NCBI GenBank assembly: GCA_902806565.1
Contig: CADCXA010000037.1
Span: 372,001 to 436,000 of the forward strand
Length of the DNA: 64,000 nucleotides
Source of the DNA: Hypoxylon rubiginosum
Lineage: Eukaryota; Ascomycota; Sordariomycetes; Xylariales; Hypoxylaceae
Reading direction: 5' to 3'
Part shown: positions 24,358-35,712 of the stretch, piece by piece
Layout of the letters: every line of letters begins with the position of its first letter
Numbering within the stretch: the first letter of the stretch is position 1
Translations under genes and position numbers: made by a program
The notes under the pieces: generated by a model
Told to the model about the DNA's origin: nothing
The model's database searches: none
The model's input: the letters and a program-made list of their open reading frames with translations, nothing else

Positions 24358-24570
24358 TAATTGGCTTATATAAATGGAGCCACTAGAGTGAAAGTGGTTA
24401 ATTGGATATGGAGGGGTTATTGAGTACTCTATTAATAAATGCCAAGATTGACCATGGGGCCATGGTCAGGTCAGATCCCAATGGTCAGTGGTCGGCACCC
24501 CGCCACATACAAATAAATGGGGCTATGGTCAGGTCCAAAGCGGGTCAATGGTCGGCTGAGCTGTATCCCC
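24358..24570 (-). repeat. Right terminal inverted repeat of MULE
   Basis: Reverse complement of 17626-17838, same length and about 97% identical. It ends CCCC next to the right target duplication. Confidence 0.93.
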
Positions 24571-24579
24571 AGGTAATCC
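24571..24579 (+). repeat. Right 9-bp target site duplication of MULE
   Basis: AGGTAATCC, identical to 17617-17625. Confidence 0.93.
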
Positions 24580-26521
24580 CACCTTGGCGGACAATACAAG
24601 GGGTTAGCCTTAGGTAAGGACCGTAAGGTTGACTTCCAATGGGGCAGCTGGGGTAGGGGCCAGGGGAGGAACGAACTTCCGTCCTCGGGCTATTCGGTAC
24701 CTTAGGTATATGTGTATATGTATTGTCTGTACCTTATTAATAACGTTTTGAAGGCATACATACCTCCATTCTCCATTCTCCATTCTCCATCCTCCATTCA
24801 TCATTGCCAATAAATGCCCATAAATGCCCATAAATGTAAGGGTAGTTCAAAATTTCACGCTTAACGTCCCCTGTGTGGCCTGCCCCTGTGGTTGCGAACC
24901 CGGACGTTACCTTAGGTATTGTACAATACGATACAGCCGCGCAAACCTCGGCATGCTAATTAGAACTTACCTACATGCCGGGTACATACATTGTACCCAA
25001 GGCATCTAAGGTAGCAGCCTCAATACCTTAAGAGTCTTCATACCTTGGGTACTTTGTCCCTCGATACCTCCAACATCGTCAGTAAAGATCTTTGTAGTCG
25101 CGTCTTTCAAAAATTATACTAAGAATCAAAGGTCAGTAATGATCTTTCATCTATTCGAGCATTGAAGTTGGTATGGATGAAAGTACTTTAGGATTAAAGA
25201 AATGCTTGAGCTTACATGATATTTATATACATATATATCTATATAGGTGGCTTATGTTGACACCGCCAACTGTCAATGTTATTGGTAGTAAGTTCTTGAT
25301 ACATACATTGTATATACGTACTGCAAGGAATGTACATATATGTAGTTTGTCAATTACTCCGTATATCAAGTAGAAGCAATGAGCCACGGTCATCGAGACC
25401 GACTTGTAATATACAAGACATCCTCAGATGATTTGTCTGGGTCCTTTCGATCTTGATAGCTTTATTAACTTCATTTTCATATTTTACCCCTGAGAAGCAG
25501 GACTAAGGTCCTTGTTTGCGCTGCCTTTTAGCAGTTCTGGAGAAAGGAATTCGATTTTAGGGGTTTGGATAAATCATCGGCCTAGCGCCCTAGTTTCAAA
25601 AGAGGATGTAAGCAAACCAGATGCTCAAATTTTAAGAATTTCAAGACACTTGAAAAAAGGGAGCAACCACAATATCGCGAATAGACTGATGTGATTCGAT
25701 TTTCGCGACTGGTAACATAATTCTGTGGAAAGATATTTACGTTGCAGAGGTAGAAATCATCAGATCTAAGGTAGTGCAACAGGTGCCAGGTGCCATAAAT
25801 CGGTTATAGGTGTTCTGGTGTCTACCTAAGGTATGGTGTCCAAGGTTAGATAACGGAGCCAAAAAGGAGGGGAGTGTCGTTAAAAAAAGAAAAAGAGTGG
25901 ATCATCAGCGGAACTAGGCGAGCCCAGTCGCAAGGCAAGGCAAATCACTTCGTTCCCTCTTCCCCCGTCCGCCCGTTTTGCCCGTTACTATTACAACTTC
26001 AACCAATTTGCGTCCTTTCACCCAACAACGAACCCTCTCCACCTCCCATTCTCCCACCTCCCATCTCTTCCCGCAATCAGCAACGACGAACCACGACTGC
26101 GACGACTTGCGACATTTATCGAGAGTCGACCGCCGCCGTTCCGCTTTCGCTATTTGCAGATTTTACACTTTATTACGACATTTGCAGGGTAATTCCAAGT
26201 CGGTGAATGCAGGTGGACTCGGGTATCTTCGACCACAACAGCCGGTCGGCGGGTTGTCGCGACTCGCCACAGTGAGGAACGATCATCCCATCCCGCTCAG
26301 CACCGATATCGAGAGTCGCCCATCGAGCGCACCGTCATAGATCAATCCAGCTATCGTCCGTCACCTTTTCGCCGACTTCCCCTCCGTCACGCTCCCTGGT
26401 CACGCCCTGTCAGCATTCCGAAGCCAATTTTTTGCTAGTGCTTGCTTAGCACTCTTACGTCTCCGCCTTCGACTTTCTCTGCGCTTCGTCTTCGCACCAC
26501 TCATTCACCCTCTTTTTCTCG
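24580..26521. other. Intergenic region upstream of MED19
   Basis: It contains a tandem array of ctccatt (about 24766-24800) followed by cataaatgcc repeats (24808-24836). Pyrimidine-rich DNA before 26522 suits a leader. No gene is seen. Confidence 0.5.
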
Positions 26522-27808
26522 ATGGCGGCCATGTCCTTCAACCCTCAGACACCCCAGAGCCCTTCGCAATTTTCTCCGAGCACAGGTGATCCGGCATCGA
26601 GCATGAATAGCTCCATGACCTCAATCACCACTGCTTTGCCTACTGTGAGTCAAAACTTTCGAAACTTTAGATGAATATTGTTTGTTTGCTTTTCTCCCGC
26701 CGGTTGGCAAAAAGAAGATCTACTTCGCTCCGGTGGATCTTTTCTCCTGTTTATCATTGCTTGGTTATGGATCGCTAATCGCACATCTTCTCAGCCGGCA
26801 CACAGCGTAAACGGATCAGCCCAAGTAACCGACATGTCTCACGATACCGCAATGGCGGATCCATATTCTCACAAGCGGAAGTATCCTTTTGACGATGCTG
26901 GAGATCATGAGCAGAAGAAAGTCCATCTCGAGGATCGCCGAGTTGGTATTGAGAACTTGCACCTCGATGTTGGTGAAAAGTACCTACTTTGCAGTACTCG
27001 TAAGGCTCCCTTTGGCTGTGCGCCCAATCATCCCACATTCCCTAGACCGGTGACAATTCTCCAAACCGATACTTGAAAATGGGATCGAGCAATATTGGTT
27101 GACACTATTTCTTATCTAGCCTATTCTCCTTCTTGGCCTAGCTTGTCCGACGACCTTTTTGAGCTGTTTGGCTTAACTGGCATTGCTGCCGAAGTCGCTC
27201 GCACCAAGCCTAACGGAGAGAAGAATGCGCTCCGTAAAACATACAAGGGTCAAATCAAGACTCTGGGACTGAGCGGCCACTTTGATGCCGTCAAGAAGGA
27301 GATCGACGACCCTGATGGTCTCCTAGCGTTGACCCACATTCCTGACGACGTATGGTACAGCAGAGAAGTAAGCGGGAAGGAGATCGAGAGAGGTTTATCG
27401 TCGACGCATCAAGCGCAACTACCCCGAGCGGCGACGATGGTCAAGGGAACAATACCCAAGTCGATATGGGACAATTCGGTTCTTGGAGACCTCGCACCGG
27501 CAAGCATATCCAAGAAACCCGGCCAAGATCAAGCGACACGGCCGACGGCGCCCAGCACTCCAGCTGCTTCAGCCCCCGGCGTTACACCGAAGCCGAACAA
27601 GCCGTTGACACCGCAAATCGATCGCGCACGCCGACTCGGTAAGAAGCGAAGTTACCAGGACAGCAGCTTCGAGGGTTACGGTGAGGGCTACGATGATGAT
27701 GCGGGCGGATACTCGACGGGCGACGGTGACGAGCGGCTGAAGCTGAAGAGGAGAAAGCAGGTGCATGCAGACCGTCCGTATCCTGCAAACCTCTCCACTG
27801 ACCGATGA
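26522..27808 (+). CDS. MED19: Mediator complex subunit 19 (Rox3)
   Basis: Med19/Rox3 is a head-module subunit of Mediator, the RNA polymerase II co-activator. Exons are 26522-26644, 26795-26999 and 27120-27808. The first starts [14 protein letters not shown] and the second has the conserved [12 protein letters not shown] and [12 protein letters not shown]. The third has [21 protein letters not shown] and the signature [20 protein letters not shown] Pro-rich region and a basic tail (KLKRRKQ) follow. Exon 2 ends in phase 1 with GTAAGG, and the TAG acceptor at 27119 restores phase. The 3' end has two options. Reading on gives the stop at 27808. A final intron (donor GTGCAT, CAG acceptor after a CTGAC branch point) would instead give a short tail ending near 27871. 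The first MED19 intron is 150 nt, long for this window. Confidence 0.9.
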
Positions 27809-29722
27809 CAGAACCCCAGCGAAATAGGTGGTACGAGCAGCCACAACTATAGTGGCAAGATTAGGACATGACTTGAGATACCCAGTTGCGGACGAGAGAT
27901 GGCAGTTTTACGCGGCAGCAGCAGCAGTGGCAGTGGCAGATGTGGTGAATGGGTTCGGGCATTTCTTGTCTGCCCCATCCTCACCACACAGCGCACTGCG
28001 TTGATTTGCATTTTCCATGATTTCAGCATGGCGTAGGCGTATTGGATGATATTCAGAAATTAAGCAATACGCAACGTCGACCTAATACCTTTATAATCCG
28101 CCTAAGAAGGCCAGGTCTGACTTGTGTTGCGTATTGCTTTTTCCAGACAGACAACAAAAGCAGGTTAGCGAGAGTTTTGAGGGCCAACTTGCATTACGGC
28201 GGTGGTGAGAGTCGTCAATAGGACACAAAGCACTTCTCTGTAGTTTTCGAACAACTCAGATGGCCTAGTCCTTTAATGCAACTTGGATTGGACACCTTCT
28301 CAGTTCTCCCAATGTGTTTACTCTACCGGTGCGGGTGATTCCGAGATGCCGAGTATTAGTATTCACTACATCTACTCCGTTGTGAATTAGAAAAAGGCTT
28401 CTAGATATTCCAGATACCCGGCTTGATATCGCAACGTAACACTTGCCGACTTGATAGCAATAATAACGGGCGGAGAGTCGATCCGGAAACTGTCTCGGCT
28501 GTACGGGGGTATGCGTCTAGGTATTGGTGACTTCGTGCTTCTACCTACGAATGGATAGCCTGACGAGGCAGTCTTTCTCTGTCTCTTATAGGCACGAGGC
28601 GAGCTGAGGGAAGATAGTCTTGCTCGCTGCTGCGAACTGCAAAAATGGGAAAACGAAATAAGATGAAATTCTTATCGGGGGTTAGCTTGAGAGAGAGTGA
28701 CTACCGCACGTTCCGTCCCCAAAGCGTCTACACTCGGACTCATTAATACAACTCGATTTGACGAATTTCGCATCAAAATTTACAAGATACGCAGGTATCA
28801 TTCAGCCTCTTGTACATTGTACTCTTATTGACAGTATCCGTCCCTGGAACGCCACGTGCTTATTTGAGAAGATAGGTGAAGCAGATTTTTTCCGCAATGA
28901 GGCTAGCATTAGGTAGAGATTCATTGAATCTATGAACGCGCTTCGTGGTTGCATCTTGGACGGAGGGAAATGAAGACATCGAAAGTTACTCGCTTCGGAG
29001 CGGGAAGGGCATCAAGGATTTGGACTCGACTCGTAAAAATAAAATATTCGTATATCCTAGATGTATGCATGTACGATGCCCCTAATAAACATGATTATTT
29101 TATAAATCACTTGCTTCGTCTTCGTAGCTTATAGGTTCGTGAGATGTCAATAGGTAAATTCCTTTAGGTGTATGCAACAAAGGGGGTCAATACCCTCGGG
29201 AGGCCGAACCTTGGAACCCACTTCAGTCCCGGCCGTCGGGAAAGGTACATTGTACACCGTATTTGTTCAGCTTTCTTTTCCCCCTCAGACCCCCACTCCA
29301 CTCCTACAACCGCACTACCTTATACCTTATATCCACGGCTGGTCTTCAAGTTCCAATTCATACCAACCTTCATCCTACGGAAACGTAATCACTCTTTGGT
29401 CGCCATGCGTTCGTTTTGTGGTATCAAAGATGAAACGCAATGAATTAAGCATTTTTATGAAGCTACGAGAATCTTCCAGCAGGAGTATATGAATACAGTA
29501 CCTACCTCCTAGCCAGGCTTCGCTTGATAGGCTTACGTCACTGAGCTACTGAGCCCTCCCCCTCTTGAGCCCCCTCAAGGCTCAAGCCCCCCTCCTCCAC
29601 TTCGCTTGTATACTCCTCCACTTTGCCTATGTAGATAGGAGGCCTGCATAGAAAACATCTACTACCTATAAACTCACTCATTTCCTAAATGACTCTCTCT
29701 CATCATCATCCTCATCGCCATC
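27809..29722. other. Intergenic region
   Basis: Nearly 1.9 kb with no supportable gene; it contains an inverted pair around 28060-28140 (aattaagcaatacgcaac / gttgcgtattgcttttt), a possible hairpin. Confidence 0.45.
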
Positions 29723-31922
29723 ATGTATCGAGTATCTTCAGATACTTCGTCTCTAAATGTTCCTACGCCTAGTTGGGGCGCTCGACCGGGCCCGTCGCCC
29801 TACGCGTTTGGTGCAACAGACGACCCGCGTTCGTCTTCTTCCCAGTCTTTGATCCCCTCGCCTTCCGAACGCGATGATCTGGGGCGCCGCAGGCTCCTTA
29901 TCATATATATCCATGGTTTCATGGGTGGTGACGCCTCTTTTCAGTCCTTCCCAGCTCATGTTCATCAATATCTCAAATTAGCCCTATCCGAGACTCATGT
30001 CGTTCATACCAAGATTTACCCCAAATACAAAACTTATAAGGCTATCGACGTAGCTCGCGATAACTTCAGCCAATGGCTGGCCCCGCATGAGTCGCCTACT
30101 ACCGACATCGTACTCGTTGGCCATTCTATGGGCGGGTTGTTGGCTGCCGATATTGCATTGATGGCAAGCCACCCGACTTCCTCCCACTACTCTATCCGCT
30201 AACAGCTTATGTTAGCCATCGAGAGATCAATACCGCGGGGGGTACTTCCTCCACCGACTCTTGGGGACCGTACATTTGGATGCGCCTCTCCTAGGACTAC
30301 ATCCGAGCGTCATCACAGCCGGCATAGCCAGCTTGTTTCGACCCAAGCCTGACACTCCAGGTCCATCAGAGGAACCGACGTCAGGTTATGAATCACAGTC
30401 GCTATCTCAAGTCGCCTCGGGAAACACTTCGATATATTCGGATCCGTCAAGTGCCTCTCAGATCTCGTCGCCCTCTCAAAGTTCGCAGGGGCCTGTACCA
30501 TATGGTATGACGTTCGACCCTAACTTCAACCCTAATTTCCCAAATGATGTCCGCCTCCGGGACAGGGGTTGGTGGAAGAACATTGTTCACTTCGTGGAGA
30601 AACACAACTCGGAAGGACTGTTCGATGCCGCCAGCTACCACATCACGTCGCATCTCGAATTTGGGGGTTGCCTTATGGATTACAACAGCCTCAAGACACG
30701 ATATGAAAATATTCGTAGATTGGAGGATGTAGACGACTTGAAGCACCACGGGTTTCCTCACGTGCCTCCTCAAGTTCGCTTCGTTCAGTTCTTCACTGTG
30801 TGTCATGGGTATCCTAAGAAGCCCAAAGGCGGGGAATCGGATCGCAATCTAGCAGCCCCTGACACGCCGAAGGAGACATGTTCAGCGCCTCCAGCGCCCT
30901 CAGCACCGCAGATATCATCTCAGAGCCACAAAAGTCCTACAAGTACACCAAATCTCGTCGATGCTACGCGGGAAGAGGATGCTCCACCCCAATATACACC
31001 GTATGCTGACGATGACGGCTCGAGTCTGGAATTTCTCGACCCTGAGCCAATGTCTGAAGAGGTTGAGCCACTCAATGAACTCAAGACACACGACCAAGGT
31101 GTAGGAGATAAGAACATAGCTTCTGAAAGCAGCCCTGCAACAATCAACCCCACTGGCAACGGGAGTGATATGAAAACAGATACGCAACAAACTCACGAAA
31201 CCTCACTGTCTCAAGGGGCCTCGGAAGAGACTGCAGACACCATAACTGATCTCGTCGACGAAGTAGCGTCTCTAGGTCTTGATCTTCCTACAATCCCAGA
31301 ACTACCTGTAAAGCCAGAGCAGCCTGATCTAGACCAATATACAGACAAAGAGTCACGGAAAAAGGCCGAGAAAGAAGCGAAGCAAGTAAATAAGGAGTAT
31401 GCTAAGCTTGTCAAGGATCGCGATAAGACTATTAAGGAGAGGCAGAAGATCATCGACAAGGGGAAAAAGAAGTTGGTTCAAGAAACAGAGAAGAGAGAGA
31501 AGGAAGAACGAAAACGCCGCCAAAAAGAAGAGAAGGCTGCCGCCGCTGCGTTAATATCGTCAAGTTCGGGAGGCGCAAACGATAAGGCCGGCCCCTCAAT
31601 GCAACCACATAGCTCTGAAGACCTACACGCAGAATTAGATTCGGACATAATATCGCCCTTACCCGAGCAGTCCCGGAGTACGCCCAAACCTCCAAAGCAG
31701 CCAAAAGAGCGCAAGTTTTGCAACCTACCACACAAGGTAGAGGGCCAAGTCGATCCAAAATGGGTTAAGATCTTCATGAAGGATATGGATCAGGTTGCAG
31801 CGCACACGAGTCTCTTTTTCAGGGGAGAGCACTACGAACGGTTTGTTTGTCATGTCGGCGAAACAGTCGTTAGCTGGGTCCAAGAAGACATGACCAAAAG
31901 GACTATTCTAGAAATGGAGTAG
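29723..31922 (+). CDS. DUF676-like alpha/beta serine hydrolase
   Basis: Two exons (29723-30163 and 30216-31922) give 715 residues. The N-terminal half is an alpha/beta hydrolase: oxyanion strand IIYIHGFMGGD (residues 60-70), nucleophile elbow LVGHSMGGLL with Ser135, then LLGTVHLDAPLLGLHPSV. This matches fungal DUF676 or lipase-like serine esterases. The C-terminal half is polar and includes a long Lys/Glu-rich coiled coil (KKAEKEAKQVNKEYAKLV onward). A conserved end follows (FCNLPHKVEGQVDPKWVKIFMKD...AHTSLFFRGEHYERFVCHVG). The single intron starts with GC (ATG|GCAAGC) and ends CTAAC...TTAG; no GT donor fits between the conserved blocks. The substrate is unknown. Confidence 0.82.
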
Positions 31923-32096
31923 AGAATATGGGCCTGGGTGCTTCCCAGGTAGACTGGCGATACATATCCTTGATTACCAATGGTAATTGACAGCATGTAT
32001 TGTAATGAAATAAGATACCCCCAGGGATCAATGAGCAGAAGATAAACCAATTCACAGGATGAAGAGATGAAGAGCTAAATTAGACTATGCATTGAT

Positions 32097-33387
32097 CTAG
32101 ATCCATACAGACCTGTCGTGCTTGTCTACGGACAAATCCGGAATAGAGTCCTGCTCAACATTTATGTCAATGGTCGACTTTACCCGGATCACTCCCCTTT
32201 CCACATCACCACCCCCCGGCTTATTGTCGTCGCTACTGAAATCGTTAGAAGGCAGCTCTCTCATGCGGTACGTGCCATTCTCATCGCCGGTAGCCCGTTG
32301 CGTGCCTCGCCGCGTCCCAGTCCCGGTCCCGGTCCCCACCCAGCTCGGCGAGCTGTTCACCGTGGTGTGCAGAAGCCGGGGGAAGACGCGCGCGACCACG
32401 GGGCGCAGCGTCGGCAGGCAGGCGCAGATGACGGCGAGGGTGAGCTCGACGCCGGACCAGAGGCCGAGGGCGACGCCGCCGCTGGACGGGTCGGTGGGCA
32501 CCCGCAGCAGCTGGTAGATGGAGACGAGGCGCAGGACGGAGGCGACGCAGACGACGGCGCCGATCGTGAAGACGATCAAGAGGGCGACGCGCTGCCGGCG
32601 GGCGATCTGCAAGCGCCGGACGAGCGGGACGGGGACGGCGAAGATGAGCAGGTCGACGGCGGTGTTGAGGGTCGAGGTGACGAACATGAAGCGCGGGAGG
32701 TCGATGCAATGACCGCCGTCGCGCGCGTTAGGCGGCGTCCAGGACAGCTGGACTGGGACGCAGGCGAGGACGCCGCCGAAGAAGAGGGTGAGTCCGAAGA
32801 CGGCGATGAGAGCGAGGAGGAGGCGGCAGAAGAGCTTGAAGGGCTTGGAGGACCAGATGCGCAGGTACGAGGCTACGATGGACATCTTGATGAGGGCCGA
32901 GGAGAGGCCCCAGAGGGGCGGGGATATCCAGAGGGTCTGGGGGGGTCCGTTGGTTAGCTGGTTGTGTTTATGTGTGCGGGATGATTAAGGGGAGAAGAAG
33001 GGGGTCGACTTGCCTGCAGCGCCGTCTGTCGGTTTTCCGGGGTCAAACTCGGCAACGGGTTACCGAAGCCTACTGCTACTGCTACCGTCGAACAGATTCG
33101 TTAGCTCCAAGCTCGTCGAAGCCGTGTAAGACTCGAGTCGACTTACTGCCCATATTGGATAAATATGTAGCTAAGGCGCAGCACTATCAACAGGTCTTAG
33201 CAAAGTGCGAGGTTAGGTCACGCGGAAAGCGACTCACTGCCGACGCAAGACACAACCAGTCGTCCCATCCCGGGTTCTTTAGTAGGGTTATCCGAACATG
33301 GAGCCGCAGGCCGACCGCCAGGAAGGCGATGGCTAGGAACAGCGTGAAGACCACGACTAGGGGGATTGCTTGCTGAGAGACGGGCAT
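32097..33387 (-). CDS. Fungal rhodopsin-like (Pth11-type) 7-TM membrane protein
   Basis: Four exons (33387-33238, 33183-33147, 33081-33014, 32936-32097) give 364 residues. Features of the fungal rhodopsin/Pth11-like integral membrane family include RLHVRITLLKNPGWDDWLC after the first helix. They also include ALIKMSIVASYLRIW, LACVPVQLSW, and a long LFIAVPVPLVRRLQI-type helix pair. The tail of about 90 residues is soluble, Ser/Gly/Thr-rich and acidic. The short 37-nt exon 2 was chosen because it alone keeps phase and supplies the second helix (CCALATYLSN). The last intron has a GC donor (CAG|GCAAGT) and a CTAAC branch point. Members act as receptors or sensors in some fungi; no ligand can be inferred. 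The 3' half is very GC-rich and produces long antisense open frames that I regard as shadows. Confidence 0.82.
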
Positions 33388-35712
33388 TGGCTGTAGAATT
33401 GTAAAGACTTGAGGCTCTCTCGCTCAGCAACAGAGATATTAGATTATAGGGGCATTGATGAAAGTTAGATTAGATTAGGTAGGCTAGGTAATAGGTAATA
33501 GGTATAGGCATTTATTATTATATGTACAACGTGGGGACAACCTCGACGACAGAGATAGATGAGATATCTCCACGGCGGCCCGGGGCCCAGGGAGGATGAA
33601 ATAGAGCTTTCGCGATCGGGGCGCAGATGTTGCATACATGGGTAGGTAACAATGTAAGGACGTCTATATTTATCAAGATTTGCTAGATTTTCTGTCGTCG
33701 AGCGTCGACGAGATCATGCAGTTGGAGGACGGGCACACAGCATGAGACAATGCACAGGCAGATGCAATATGCAATGGCCGTTCGTGGGTGACATTTGTGG
33801 CTTGCCTCGAGTGTGTCACAGAGAGCCACAGAAACCACGGGGGAAACCGAAAAAGGGGGGGAGAAGGAGGAAGAGGAGGCTGCCATATCGAGAGCTGTCT
33901 ATTGTATAAAAAATTTTTGCCTCATGGAGATCATGGAGAATGAGGAGGCTTACTGTTGAGCCTCGAAACATAGCAACAAATCGGGACCGAAAAAGCCACA
34001 CGGCGGCGTCGATTCTGCTGAAGGAAGCTCTTCGGCCACACCTATTTCTTATAATAATAACCTGCATACATACATGCACGACGTGCTTCGCTGTGGGAGG
34101 AATCGTTTCGCTTCAATTCCGAATCAAAAGACAGAAAACCTTTGCCCCTCAGCCGCCAAGACTCCGAAAGGTTCGAGGACCTTAAGATTGATTAAGGGTA
34201 GGTGTCACAAGGGACTATTGACATATCCATCTCCATCGGTACCGGGCCGTTGGGTGTGTAGGCGTGGCCTGTAAAACATGGTAGTTCGTCCCAAGTAGCT
34301 GAGAAAATGTGTCCATGCACGATCCTGCGGTCACACACCCTTCAAGCCCAGCCCGAACCGGCCGAATGAAACGTCGAAACAACATGACGAGCCGTGTGTA
34401 AGGGATGCATGGGAGATGTTGTATATCAACTCCGCTCTTATTGGTACAATGCGGTAGACTGTTTCGACGTAAGATCACTATGTAAGCACTTTGTCAACAT
34501 CTTATCAAAACGAGAGGATCTTTCTGGGACGTCCAGACCGCCGCTGGATGGAATACAGAGGTTTTTATTTTCAGTTCAATTAAATCATACATATAGGACT
34601 TGCCCATCCAATAGAACTTGGCGAGAGTAGATGAGAAGCGATCCTGCGCTAGCCGACAGTGGGAAACGGCGGCTGGATCGATCGGGGGCGTCGAAGAAAA
34701 CCGGCTGCGGAGTTATAAAGAGCAAATCCTTCATTCCTTAAACGACTTTTTGAGTCTAGACCTCTCCTGACGCAAGATTTACATCGTTGAGGCCCTTAGA
34801 TCACTCGATGGGGCTGCAAGCCATGCATGAGCTGAGAGCGTGATAGCGGTAGAAATCAAGAATGAACGTAGAATGTCCATCCGCTTGCTCTATACTGTCG
34901 AGAAGTCCCTAAGAGGATCCATATAGATGGCCATGACGGTATATCTCAAATAAAGGCCAAAGGCCAAACCCATTTACTAAGTCTTTAATACATTTACGTG
35001 TAATTTGGAAGATTGCATCGAGCCGGATCGAAGGCATCTCGGCAGGCAGTTAAGCAAGAAGCTTCAGTCGCCCCGAAATATGAAATCGCAGACGTCGCAG
35101 CACGCGCATCGCTTTCGAAACGGGAGGGAGTCTATGCTCCATCTCCCTCGTCAAGATTTCTCGGTAGTCTGGTCTTCGACGCATGACAAACAGCTCCCTA
35201 AACGGGTATAATAACGTGAAGCATCCAGAACAGCTAGGCAGTCGCTGGCAAAACATCCTGGAGTCACGAGTAAGCCCTCTGTTAATAAGACATTGATAAT
35301 TCGTAGAAAGCACCAAGCAATCTTACTATTATGATTATTAGAATTCCAATGTGAATCGCCTCAAATCCAATCTCTCATCATGAAAATATCCCGTATCATG
35401 ACCATTATCCTGGTCTGCTGGAACTGGGGAGTGAGTAGCCAAATCCTGTGGAATCGGAAGCAGCCGTTCCTGGGGTGAATCTTCGATATTCCTAAATTTA
35501 AGGTTAAATATTAAAACCAGGAAGGGCGGTTCTTCGATCCAGGTTTCGGGCAAGATCCCTCGGCGAGCTGCCAGATCCCGTTCGCTTACCTACCTAGGTA
35601 GGTAGCCGGGGAACCCTGCACGCGGGCGAGTGCATAGCCGTGAATTATATGTCTAATTCGCACGACTGCTCACCTCCAGGCCAAAATGCCTAGTCGCAAA
35701 TTGCAATTATTC
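33388..35712. other. Intergenic region
   Basis: 2.3 kb without a supportable gene. It contains a perfect CTACCTACCTAGGTAGGTAG palindrome at 35588-35607. Small open frames lack motifs. Confidence 0.45.

Larger units (their letters stand above)
17626..24570 (+). mobile_element. Complete Mutator-like (MULE) DNA transposon, 6,945 bp
   Basis: The element is bounded by 213-bp terminal inverted repeats (17626-17838 and 24358-24570) that differ at about six positions, and by the perfect 9-bp duplication AGGTAATCC. It holds two convergent multi-exon genes. On the plus strand is a zinc-finger/Gln-Glu-rich protein (18030-20041). On the minus strand is a 926-residue MULE-like transposase (23992-20526). 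Both read through all their introns in phase, so the copy looks intact and recently inserted. Palindromic GAGTACTC motifs are spread through all its non-coding parts. It sits between the divergent CDC34-like and MED19 genes, 435 bp from the CDC34-like start codon. Confidence 0.92.

Noticed and set aside
17626..24570. Spaced GAGTACTC repeats as a possible CRISPR-like array
   Set aside because: The spacing is irregular, the motif is a short palindrome placed in introns, and the DNA is eukaryotic.
32118..32957. Long plus-strand open frame of 279 codons
   Set aside because: It is antisense to the GC-rich exon of the rhodopsin-like gene, is Gly/Asp/Glu/Arg biased and has no family motif.
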